Virus record (IMG/VR): IMGVR_UViG_3300010885_015116 | Coordinates: 1-29,198 of that record | Reading direction: 5' to 3' (one strand) | Source of the DNA: a virus | DNA: 29,198 bases | Part shown: positions 16,118 through 23,921 of the stretch, one piece after another | How positions within the stretch are numbered: the first letter of the stretch is position 1 | How the letters are laid out: the number at the start of each line of letters is the position of its first letter | Notes under the pieces: model-generated | What the model was told of the DNA's origin: nothing | Databases searched by the model: none | What the model saw: the letters and a program-made list of their open reading frames with translations, nothing else | Program-made: the position numbers and the translations under genes

Positions 16118-19100
16118 TAAATTACTCCGCTGCCAGGTGCAGTTCTAATATTAGTACTGGTCAATGCAGTAATTACTTCCACACTATTGACTCCGGCGCC
16201 ATTGACAAATATCTCACTGGGGCCACTGCGTATTTCGTACAGGTCACCAAAACTCTTTAGTGGGTCCAATGGTACCAACACCACTGAACTTACAACTCCT
16301 CCCATGTTGGAATGAATGTAGGCTGCCAGTTCTGAGAAATAAAACGTCTGTCCAAAGTCCCATTTGTCAATGCTAAAATAAGTGTTTAGATTTGCTACCA
16401 CTAGATTTTTTATTTCACTTTCACTGGCTGTGCTATCAGCGGCACGAATAACTTTGATTGTGGCCTGTAACTCTTTGGCTGCCTTGGGTCCGAACAATGG
16501 TTTGAATACCACGCTGTTTACAATCACGTTATCACTGATCATTTTATAATCATTGAGTCCTTGATATGCTGTGTTTAATTCGTCAATAGTCGGAACTGCG
16601 GGTTTTGGCACAGTATCAGTTACATCTCTCAACCAATTCTGATAGGCAGTATAATAGGCCTGACTAACCACATACAAGTCAATGATGTTGGTTGTACCTG
16701 GATCAATTCTACTGGTCAGTGCGGCATTGTGTCTGTATTGATAGTACAGGCTTTGGCGGCCAACTCTGGCCAACCATTCGTCCGACACTTCAATCAGACT
16801 ACGCACACCTGTTCCACTAATAACTAGTTGATAAAATGCAGGATTTGTTGTATAGGTATTGGTTGAAGTATTGTAAACTCCGTAAGCATAAAACACTTGT
16901 CCAGGAACAAACTGTAACAGTACTGCGCTAATGTCGTCTTTGGTGGCATATTCAGAAATCACCCGACCAGGTTCTACCAAAAGATAACGTTGCAGATTGT
17001 CAAAGTCCACGGTCTTTTCAAAGAATACAAATTTAGTAGTAGGGTTCACATCAGGTGCTACAATTTCATCAAAAAAGTCCGGGTCATCAGGAACACCATC
17101 ATTGTCTGCATCTTGGTAACTTACAAAAACTTGATAGTCGTCAACAAAGCCGTCGCTGGCCACTGGCTGGCCAACAATAGCCATCTTGATATCTCCAGGT
17201 AAGGGAGTATTTGTGTCAGGTCTTGAATTGGTTTTTAATACATTAACAAAGTCAGCGATTACTGTGCCTGTGCGGCTGTCGTAGATTCGTTGGTTGGTTT
17301 CAAAGAAAAATCTAGTCTGTAACACTGATCCAAACAGATAAAACAATGCACGACTGGTAACTGTATATGTGGTTCCGTTAGTAACAAACTGTATCAACCA
17401 AGAAGCATCTTGATTGGTGCCCGACGTGTTTTGTGCGTTGGCCAAACTAAATGGTGCGTTTACATCTAAATTTGTACTTGTAATTACATACCAGGTAGCG
17501 GTAGTATTGTCGTAACCAAGACCAAAATTACGATACAATACAATCTGATCAGTTATGGTACTAACTGTAGTATTTGGCAAATTTGTCACTAGTAAAGGAA
17601 TAACTGCCACTGGAATAGCGCCAGTCGGCACAAAATTGTTTAGTATGACAGGTCCGGTACCGTTTGAGAAATTACCCTGACCTTGATTGGTGCCGTCTAA
17701 TACTATGGCAGTGGGACTGGCCCAAATTATCAATTTGTCATTGTCTTGGCTAGGCGTTCCTAGTTTGAGTCTATTATTGACATCAAAATAATAGCCAGTG
17801 GGTGGAACAAACTGCACTAAAGAACCAACTTGTATATATTTACTCACCGTGCTACTGTAGGTTCCAATGGCAGCAGGAAATCCTAGTGCATTTACAAAAT
17901 AACCAGTAGTCTCATTGGCCAGGGTTGTACTTTGATTCCAGGTGAAATTTAATACAGTAAGATTGGGTCTTGGAAAGTTTGCATAATAAAATTGATCTAA
18001 TCCAGTAGAAACCAATAATGGTTGAATGTTATTAGTAATCACTGTGGCTACGTCGTTACGAGTCAACCAAGAAAAGTTAAAGGTGGGCAGTTGATTTTCT
18101 TCCCACAAGGCTCCATCGCTACCAAATGTGTTAGTTGATGAGTACTTGCCAGTATTGTCCACCAGGTCAAGATATCTTGAAGTTCCAATTGACGCACGAT
18201 TTAGTGCATTGCTTTTGATAATTGAATTATAAAGAGTGAACGGAAAGTTACTGTAGTCTTCTCCGTTGACCATACGATTCTGTGTGTAATATCTAGCAGG
18301 CGCACGTTGCTTGATCTCGTCTAGAGTTTCACGAGGTTGTGCGTTGCTGACAGGTTGTGTAATGCCGCATGTGAATGTAATTGTTTCAAGTTGCCCAGTA
18401 CGACTCACATAACTGATGGGTATGGCCACGCTTTGCATTTCTTCAGGATTAATAATGTAAGCCAATCCGTTAGAAGCACGAACATAAGCACGGAATAATC
18501 CCACTGGGATAGTACTAAACACACCGTCTCCAAAAGTCAGTGTGATTTGATCGTTGGTTCTACTGACCACAGAAAATAATTTTCTTTGATCTGGGGCTAG
18601 TTGTTCAGTGGCGGCGGCATAGACACTTTGTACATACTGCCATTCGTACTGTACATTGCCCACATTGTCCAGTTGGAACAACCAACGGTCTTCGTTGTTG
18701 ACTCCTTCGATATTGACGTTGACTGTTCTGTTGGCCACACGTTCGCCAATATTGAAGTCTTGATTTTGCAGTACGCCTTGTTTGAAATAAAAGAAATAAC
18801 CTGTGTTGGCACTAGCAAATCCCAGTTGATCATTGCGGAACAACAAATTGAAAATACCATTAGGCAATGGACTAGGTTCGTACACATAGTCGCGTCCTAC
18901 CGATGTTGAGTTTACTGCCTCGAATGGCATGGCAATACCATTTACTGTGGCAGTATAAGGAACTATTGGTAAAAATCCAGGAACCAAGTTGATACTGTAT
19001 TCAGATGTGTCAACTCCTACAACAGTCTGTTTATTACCCGGGCGGCCGACTCGTTGTGTATTGACCAAGGCAGCATTAAGAATGGCTGTGAATTGTTCTA

Positions 19101-19557
19101 CCCAGTTAAAGTTGGTAGGATCGTTCCAGTTTATGGTGACATTGGCCAAGTTAACGCCGTTGAAGTCTGTGACATTTTCTGTTGTTTGTACTGAGAATAC
19201 TTTGAGATAGCCTTGAGAGGCTTGATTTCGTTTGGGAGTATAACTGACCAATTCGGCCAATTTGACCACGCTGTCTCTACGCTCTGCGGTGCCTAAATAA
19301 TTTTCTCTGGTGTTTAAATCATTGCGGAAACTCATGGCTTGACCCATGTATGCAATGACGTCTAGCATGGCAATAAATTCTGAACTTTCAATGTAGTCAT
19401 TGAAACTTTCAGGGTAATACTGGCGTATATAATCTACAAAACTTTTGCGCAGGGTTTCAAAGTCATAACTTTGAAAGTCTGCTTCTCTGTAGGTTTGATA
19501 GATTCTTTTCCAATCTTCAACGCCAAATACAACTGTTTGTCTAGTAGTTCGTGCCAT
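16117..19557 (-). CDS. 6: gp6-like baseplate wedge protein, 1146 aa
   Basis: This is the wedge subunit that, in T4, forms the inner baseplate ring with gp53, gp7 and gp25. The N-terminus is diagnostic: DFETLRKSFVDYIRQYYPES (32-51) and FIAMLDVIAYMGQAMSFRND (61-80), then ENYLGTAERRDSVVKLAELV (85-104). A baseplate-J-like core has ITLTFGDGVFSTIPVG and RETLDEIKQRAPARYYTQNR followed by MVNGEDYSNFP. The C-terminal part reads FKPLFGPKAAKELQATIKVI and WDFGQTFYFSELAAYIHSNM, which suits the gp6 dimer/ring region. T4 gp6 has 660 residues; the extra length lies mostly between about 480 and 930, a beta-rich insertion. The stop overlaps the giant gene's start (TAATG), so the two are probably coupled. A promoter-like ATAAATA and an AAGGA ribosome binding site precede it. 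Confidence 0.88.
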   Translation of the reverse strand: MARTTRQTVVFGVEDWKRIYQTYREADFQSYDFETLRKSFVDYIRQYYPESFNDYIESSEFIAMLDVIAYMGQAMSFRNDLNTRENYLGTAERRDSVVKLAELVSYTPKRNQASQGYLKVFSVQTTENVTDFNGVNLANVTINWNDPTNFNWVEQFTAILNAALVNTQRVGRPGNKQTVVGVDTSEYSINLVPGFLPIVPYTATVNGIAMPFEAVNSTSVGRDYVYEPSPLPNGIFNLLFRNDQLGFASANTGYFFYFKQGVLQNQDFNIGERVANRTVNVNIEGVNNEDRWLFQLDNVGNVQYEWQYVQSVYAAATEQLAPDQRKLFSVVSRTNDQITLTFGDGVFSTIPVGLFRAYVRASNGLAYIINPEEMQSVAIPISYVSRTGQLETITFTCGITQPVSNAQPRETLDEIKQRAPARYYTQNRMVNGEDYSNFPFTLYNSIIKSNALNRASIGTSRYLDLVDNTGKYSSTNTFGSDGALWEENQLPTFNFSWLTRNDVATVITNNIQPLLVSTGLDQFYYANFPRPNLTVLNFTWNQSTTLANETTGYFVNALGFPAAIGTYSSTVSKYIQVGSLVQFVPPTGYYFDVNNRLKLGTPSQDNDKLIIWASPTAIVLDGTNQGQGNFSNGTGPVILNNFVPTGAIPVAVIPLLVTNLPNTTVSTITDQIVLYRNFGLGYDNTTATWYVITSTNLDVNAPFSLANAQNTSGTNQDASWLIQFVTNGTTYTVTSRALFYLFGSVLQTRFFFETNQRIYDSRTGTVIADFVNVLKTNSRPDTNTPLPGDIKMAIVGQPVASDGFVDDYQVFVSYQDADNDGVPDDPDFFDEIVAPDVNPTTKFVFFEKTVDFDNLQRYLLVEPGRVISEYATKDDISAVLLQFVPGQVFYAYGVYNTSTNTYTTNPAFYQLVISGTGVRSLIEVSDEWLARVGRQSLYYQYRHNAALTSRIDPGTTNIIDLYVVSQAYYTAYQNWLRDVTDTVPKPAVPTIDELNTAYQGLNDYKMISDNVIVNSVVFKPLFGPKAAKELQATIKVIRAADSTASESEIKNLVVANLNTYFSIDKWDFGQTFYFSELAAYIHSNMGGVVSSVVLVPLDPLKSFGDLYEIRSGPSEIFVNGAGVNSVEVITALTSTNIRTAPGSGVI

Positions 19558-19573
19558 AATATTCCGTTCCTTT

Positions 19574-19580
19574 TATTTAT
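19574..19580 (-). promoter_or_regulatory. Candidate T4-type late promoter, ATAAATA
   Basis: The minus strand reads GCAATAAATAAAAGGAAC in the 43-nt gap between the gp25-like and gp6-like genes. The motif ends 16 nt before the gp6 ATG, with AAGGA as ribosome binding site in between. This is one of the two best-placed internal late-promoter candidates. Confidence 0.45.
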
Positions 19581-19600
19581 TGCAAAAATAAACGGCGTAG

Positions 19601-19975
19601 TTATACGTAACTGGCTCGTCTTGTTTCTTGATTAAAAAATATATTAAGTTGTTCCACAGTGGTACTAGGAACTATCTGAATCTGCAATTCAATCAATACC
19701 CCGTTTTCTTGAGGGTAATAATTTGCATCACTGATATAAATTCTTGGATCTCCACCAGCAATTTTTTGTATTTCGGCTAGGATAGCACGTTCTGTTACAG
19801 TGTCTTGACTTTCAAAAACATAGTCTAACAATGTAGAACCATAACCAGGGCGACCCGGCAAGGTACCCTGACGAATGTTAAAAGCATTAAGAAGATCACG
19901 TTTAACTAGTTCACCGTCGGTCAGGGTGAATTTTTTATATTGATTGATGGTGCTATACCCGATAAATGTGGCCAT
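19601..19975 (-). CDS. 25: gp25-like baseplate wedge/sheath initiator, 124 aa
   Basis: Length and sequence fit the GPW/gp25 family (T4 gp25 has 132 residues), whose protein joins the inner baseplate ring to the first sheath ring. Visible features are LVKRDLLNAFNIRQGTLPGR (residues 23-42), a GYGSTLLDYVFE motif (44-55), the helix ERAILAEIQKIAGGDPRIYI (62-81) with the conserved E and DPRI, and a final beta strand GVLIELQIQIVP (92-103). It lies between the 484-aa gene (20-nt gap) and gp6, the usual gp25-gp6 order. No good ribosome binding site precedes its ATG; the gap holds CAATAAATAACAGT instead, so expression may depend on upstream translation or on a very short leader. Confidence 0.9.
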   Translation of the reverse strand: MATFIGYSTINQYKKFTLTDGELVKRDLLNAFNIRQGTLPGRPGYGSTLLDYVFESQDTVTERAILAEIQKIAGGDPRIYISDANYYPQENGVLIELQIQIVPSTTVEQLNIFFNQETRRASYV

Positions 19976-19980
19976 ACTGT

Positions 19981-19987
19981 TATTTAT
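19981..19987 (-). promoter_or_regulatory. Late-promoter-like ATAAATA upstream of gp25-like gene
   Basis: The minus strand reads ACAATAAATAACAGT directly before the gp25-like ATG, with 5 nt between motif and start. The motif is as good as the one before gp6, but the distance would leave no leader. It could act for downstream genes or be coincidental. Confidence 0.25.
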
Positions 19988-19995
19988 TGTCTGAA

Positions 19996-21450
19996 CTACC
20001 AGAAACTAGCAATAAACTCAACGGCTTCCGCGGCATACTCTTGAGCAGCCTCAATGATTACATCAGAGCCGCCTAGTAACTCTGATACATCAAAGTCAGT
20101 GATTGTTGTGATGTCTAGCCCTAAGGCGTCAAACCCTTCTGTAAATATTGCTGTTCCATACTCTTGAAGCCCTGCTAATACCTCTCCTGACCCAGGTATG
20201 TCTTTTAACAACGCACCAACGCCAGGTAAACTTTTTGCTTGGTCTAGTAGGCTGGCGGCGCCTTTTATCTCACCCAGAAGTCCTTGACCTGATTTAAGCA
20301 AACTCATGATACTGTTTGCGCCAGGTATTTGAGACAATGCGGCAACGCCGGCCGCAGTTGACGCCAACTGAGTGAGTAGTATGGATGCCGATTGGTTGAC
20401 TGTGCTGAGTTGCGTGGCTTGAGTTCGTATGTCAATACCCAGCGCAGGATTGGCAAATATATTGCTAGGTATTTTGTTATTACCGATTATGCTGTTGAAA
20501 GCAGTATCTATTACTGATCGATTCACTGTGTTTGAATAGCCTCGAGGTGTTTGAACACCCGTCTGTAACGGATTACCTCCGCCGCTTACAGATTGGTTGA
20601 CTGTGCCAAAATTCTGACCAAATATTGAATTAATGGCCGAGGTGGTCAATTGACCAATTTCACTGCCGCCCACAGTGTTGTTTAGCCATGCTGTGGTTGC
20701 GCCTACTCCATAATTGGCCGCATTGTTGATCACCGCACCCAGATCTGTATTGGAACCAAGCAAGTTATTCACCGTAGACGATACTACTCCTAATTCAGAT
20801 AGATTATTGTAACTGCCGGTCAACGAACTCTGCTGTGCAAGACTTTGTAATGTGGGATTGGTCAGCACCGCATCTAGATCAGTTGCACCGCCTTTGCCAG
20901 TCCATACTGTGGGACTACTGAGAGTGCTAACTAGGGTTGACGGGTCTTGGTTGATCAGTTCTGCTGTGCCTGGTTTAATTAGGCCTGCTTGTTGCAATTG
21001 ATCAGGTGTGAGTCCGTATTTGCCTAGGCCGTTTTCGTTGGTAATGTCTGTGGCATTTTGATTCACTGCTGAGGCGGTGCTTGACAACAATCCTTGTATC
21101 TGTGTGGTTGACAGCGGCCCTACAGTACTACCCGCCAACACCGGAGTATTAACAAAAGTTGATATTGTGGTTGGGTTCTGTGCTGGAAGATTTGGTATCT
21201 TGGTTATGGCGCTACCAATCTGAGACAATGTACTGGGCGTGATCGATGATGTGACCTGAGACAGGGCTGTAGCAAGTCCGCCTTTGGCCTGAATCAAACT
21301 GTTTAATACGTCCCCGGCTCTTAGTCCTGTCAGGCTACCAGTGTTGTACTGTTGATTAAAGATAGCCAGGGCTTGGTCATAGGTAGATCCTGCTGGACCA
21401 GTGACTTCAATTGGTTGGCCTGTGGGAGTAGTAAACTTAAAAACGTTCAT
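19996..21450 (-). CDS. Helical tail/hub-associated protein of unknown function, 484 aa
   Basis: Residues 1-45 form a small module (FKFTTPTGQPIEVTGPAGST, then YDQALAIFNQQY) of a kind I recall at the N-terminus of other phage tail proteins. About residues 145-225 contain YGLTPDQLQQAGLIKPGT and LSSPTVWTGKGGATDLDAVL, a further recurring unit of aquatic phage hub-region proteins. The rest is rich in Ser, Ala, Gly, Leu and Asn with weak amphipathic helices. The C-terminus is acidic and ends in AAEAVEFIASFW. There is no signal peptide or clear membrane span. The ATG overlaps the spike gene stop (ATGA), and the gp25-like gene follows. Position suggests a spike partner, spike cap or baseplate assembly factor; none of these can be shown from the sequence. 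Confidence 0.55.
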   Translation of the reverse strand: MNVFKFTTPTGQPIEVTGPAGSTYDQALAIFNQQYNTGSLTGLRAGDVLNSLIQAKGGLATALSQVTSSITPSTLSQIGSAITKIPNLPAQNPTTISTFVNTPVLAGSTVGPLSTTQIQGLLSSTASAVNQNATDITNENGLGKYGLTPDQLQQAGLIKPGTAELINQDPSTLVSTLSSPTVWTGKGGATDLDAVLTNPTLQSLAQQSSLTGSYNNLSELGVVSSTVNNLLGSNTDLGAVINNAANYGVGATTAWLNNTVGGSEIGQLTTSAINSIFGQNFGTVNQSVSGGGNPLQTGVQTPRGYSNTVNRSVIDTAFNSIIGNNKIPSNIFANPALGIDIRTQATQLSTVNQSASILLTQLASTAAGVAALSQIPGANSIMSLLKSGQGLLGEIKGAASLLDQAKSLPGVGALLKDIPGSGEVLAGLQEYGTAIFTEGFDALGLDITTITDFDVSELLGGSDVIIEAAQEYAAEAVEFIASFW

Positions 21451-22970
21451 TTAACTTGAAAATTCCATCCTGATGGTACTGGCTCAGCAGTAGGCGGCGG
21501 AGTTGGTTGCCCATCAACAAAATCTACTACCACACTTACACCCTGGTTGTGATATTTATAGGGCTCATGTGTGGGTGCTCGAGTCACAATACTTTCCAAT
21601 GCACCGGTTTTGACTTGCCAGCCCTTGCTGTTGTTAAAACTAGTGTCATCTAGTGTGCGCTTGGGATACAGTTTAGGAGGCGTTACTGTTTTAGCACTAC
21701 CGCCATTGAGATCAATACGGCCTGCTTTGAGTGCTAATTTTGTTCCACCTTGCCAAGAACTAGTTGCGCCTTGTAGACTCAAACTGCCATCACTACGAAC
21801 TCCCAATGCGGCTGTGCTGTATAATGTCATGCCTGCTTCGGCAGCCAAGTTCATTGTGGTTACTGCACCTATGTTAGTGGCCGCACCACTCTTCATACTG
21901 ATGTTACCACCAGCATACATGTTGATGTCTTTGTCAGCATGCAAGTTGATTGTGCCTTCTGTTCGCACGTTCACAGAGTTTGTGGAGTATACATCCACAG
22001 TACCTTCAACGCCTAATTCGATCCAGGTTTGTCCATTGGCATGAGCAATGTAGATAAAGTCTCCAGAGTCGTTCATCATGACCTGATGACCTTTGGCCGA
22101 TCTCATGCGGAATAAAGCATTGTCGCCATCAAGGTTGCCATCATCCATCACAAGTGTATGTCCACCGTAGCGACCAATCACTTGCACATCCTGTGGCTTC
22201 ACTGTGCCTGCATCCAATTGCTTTCTTATAGTATCAGGATCTAGGCCGCCTGCATAGATAGGTTTACCCGGAGTAGATATTCCATAAACTGTGCTAGGAC
22301 TTTCTCTTTGCGCACTTGATCCGATAGGACCACGTTCAGGATCATTATCTAGGCCTTGCTGAAAATATATAGCCGCTTGTACACTATGTACTGGCTTGGG
22401 CTGATCAAAAAATCTTGGACTTTGATCTATTTGCTTGTTTTCAGAATTGATTTCAGTGACTGGCAATTGTGGCGAGTTTGCAAAATAGGTCGCTTGTGCT
22501 TTGTTGCCAGGAACATATTGGCTTTTAGGAGCCGCACCAATGGCCGGTAACATGTGGTTAAGTCCTATTTCAGGAATACAACCAGTATAGTAACCTTGAG
22601 CAGGGTCGCCTGCCACAAAGAAACAGATCACTCTAGTGCCCATATCTGGGGGTGTGAACCACATGCCATAACTTTGTTGATTTCCTGGATAGGTACCTGT
22701 GCCGACACTGGTACTGTTTTTTTCAGTAGTTCCGTAAAATGGTGAAACAAAATCCACTGTGCGCCATAGCGAATCGTCAGTGAGATCTGGGGCTCCATCA
22801 GCAGTGGTTGCTCCAAATTCTGCTATCCAAACTTGTAGTCGGCCACTGCGAGTGTTGTCAATGTTGTTGACCACTATGCCAATGAATGGTCCCATCTCCG
22901 CGGACATGCCGCCGCGATCAAATTTAAACTCTTTTGGTCTACCTGTACTTCGTTCAATATTCTCTGCCAT
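21447..22970 (-). CDS. 5: gp5-like baseplate central spike protein, 507 aa, without lysozyme domain
   Basis: This is the trimeric spike below the tail tube that pierces the outer membrane on contraction. Residues about 28-135 form an OB-fold as in gp5/VgrG (GPFIGIVVNNIDNTRSGRLQ, later PPDMGTRVICFFVAGDPAQG). Residues about 265-320 lead into the needle (RYGGHTLVMDDGN, RMRSAKGHQVMMNDSGDFIY). Residues about 320-425 are short repeating strands (VDVYSTNSVNVRTEGTINLH, DKDINMYAGGNISMK) typical of the triple-stranded beta-helix. T4 gp5 carries a lysozyme between OB-fold and helix; here that interval (about 136-265) is Pro/Gln/Asn-rich with no glycosidase motif. The C-terminus adds about 80 residues with a Pro-rich tract. 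The start overlaps the 316-aa stop (TAATG). Confidence 0.87.
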   Translation of the reverse strand: MAENIERSTGRPKEFKFDRGGMSAEMGPFIGIVVNNIDNTRSGRLQVWIAEFGATTADGAPDLTDDSLWRTVDFVSPFYGTTEKNSTSVGTGTYPGNQQSYGMWFTPPDMGTRVICFFVAGDPAQGYYTGCIPEIGLNHMLPAIGAAPKSQYVPGNKAQATYFANSPQLPVTEINSENKQIDQSPRFFDQPKPVHSVQAAIYFQQGLDNDPERGPIGSSAQRESPSTVYGISTPGKPIYAGGLDPDTIRKQLDAGTVKPQDVQVIGRYGGHTLVMDDGNLDGDNALFRMRSAKGHQVMMNDSGDFIYIAHANGQTWIELGVEGTVDVYSTNSVNVRTEGTINLHADKDINMYAGGNISMKSGAATNIGAVTTMNLAAEAGMTLYSTAALGVRSDGSLSLQGATSSWQGGTKLALKAGRIDLNGGSAKTVTPPKLYPKRTLDDTSFNNSKGWQVKTGALESIVTRAPTHEPYKYHNQGVSVVVDFVDGQPTPPPTAEPVPSGWNFQVK

Positions 22971-23920
22971 TATAGTCCTCCGCCGCCAAATGCCATACCT
23001 TGATCATTCACTGTGTTTGGATCTGTTCCTGCGGCAATAGCGGCTTGTTGTTTCATGGGCAGGTCTCCAACTGTTATGGGTGGTCTCGATTGCTGTGTTT
23101 TTACAATTGCTGGAGCCGGGGCCGAAGTTGTATTCACAACCTCTCTCTGTTGTGCATTTGTTTGCGTTGTGTTTGCAGTTTGTTGAGTGTACAATATACC
23201 TTTAAGTGATTGTTCAAATCTACCTTGTTTAAAAACACTAACAACCTGTATCGCTTGGTAAACATAACTTTGAGTACGAGCCTGATATTGAGGCGAAGGC
23301 GAAACTGCTCTTGCAGGCACTGTGCCGCCGGCATCAGCATGTGTTCCTGCGCCTGGGCCACCAATAGGAGCCGCAGGATTAAAAACACTTTCTGTAATTT
23401 CCTGTCTAGGGTCGAAAACACTTTCTTGTATGGTACTACCGGCATTGCTGTTAGTCGATACTGCTTGCGTCTCGGCAGTGGTACGTATTGCAGAGTCGGT
23501 GCCCACAGTAGGATTGTTTTGTTGGGTGGGTGTTTCTACAGCATTGGTGCCTGCGATTTGCCCAACACCATCTGCTCCAGAGCCAGCAGGTTGAATGCGC
23601 CCTGCTGGTGTGATTATTTGTTGTGGTTGTTGTGGTAACGATGGGTTGGCACTTTCATCTCTGGCAGTGGCGGCGTTGCCCACAATAGCGCCTGCGCTGG
23701 CTGTTGGCAGTGTGCCACTAGCAATAGCATTAGCAATAAATTGTTGACCACCTTGTGCCACATATTGAGCGTAGGCTTGTGCTTCTAAAGTACCTGCGGC
23801 GGCACCAGAAAAAATGTTAGTGCCCAATGCTATGCTCAATTGGATTGCCTGCATTTGTCTCAATGACAGAGTCTCTCCTGGTATGTAGATTTGACCACCA
23901 ATAATAATGTTTGTGGCCAT
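22970..23920 (-). CDS. Hub-region virion protein with shared linker, 316 aa
   Basis: I do not recognise a family for the whole protein. Residues 1-75 are a compact helical module (IYIPGETLSLRQMQAIQLSI). Residues about 76-196 are a low-complexity Ala/Thr/Asn/Gln linker homologous to one in the 872-aa protein next to it. It also holds ESVFDPRQEITESVFNPAA (166-184), shared with the 723-aa protein. Residues about 214-245 (RTQSYVYQAIQVVSVFKQGR followed by FEQSLKGIL) look like the short beta region that closes several phage structural proteins. The end is glycine-rich (MAFGGGGL). It lies between the hub-like 872-aa protein and the spike, with 1-nt spacing on one side and TAATG overlap on the other, so it probably belongs to the hub complex as a connector or chaperone. 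Confidence 0.6.
   Translation of the reverse strand: MATNIIIGGQIYIPGETLSLRQMQAIQLSIALGTNIFSGAAAGTLEAQAYAQYVAQGGQQFIANAIASGTLPTASAGAIVGNAATARDESANPSLPQQPQQIITPAGRIQPAGSGADGVGQIAGTNAVETPTQQNNPTVGTDSAIRTTAETQAVSTNSNAGSTIQESVFDPRQEITESVFNPAAPIGGPGAGTHADAGGTVPARAVSPSPQYQARTQSYVYQAIQVVSVFKQGRFEQSLKGILYTQQTANTTQTNAQQREVVNTTSAPAPAIVKTQQSRPPITVGDLPMKQQAAIAAGTDPNTVNDQGMAFGGGGL
23333..23695 (-). repeat. Shared linker, copy in the 316-aa protein
   Basis: Residues about 76-196. It aligns in order with the linker of the 872-aa protein: ATARDESANPSLP with LARDEGANSNLP, QQIITPAGRIQPAGSG with QQVITPTGRITPAGSG, then a G-T-N segment, AIRTTAETQAV with TVRTAEQTQAI, and a closing GGPGA segment. Confidence 0.75.
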
Positions 23921-23921
23921 A

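Noticed and set aside
19599-19612. Inverted repeat AGTTATACGTAACT at the end of the gp25-like gene as a terminator
   Set aside because: The stem has only 5 bp and no T tract directly after it; gp6 downstream must also be expressed.
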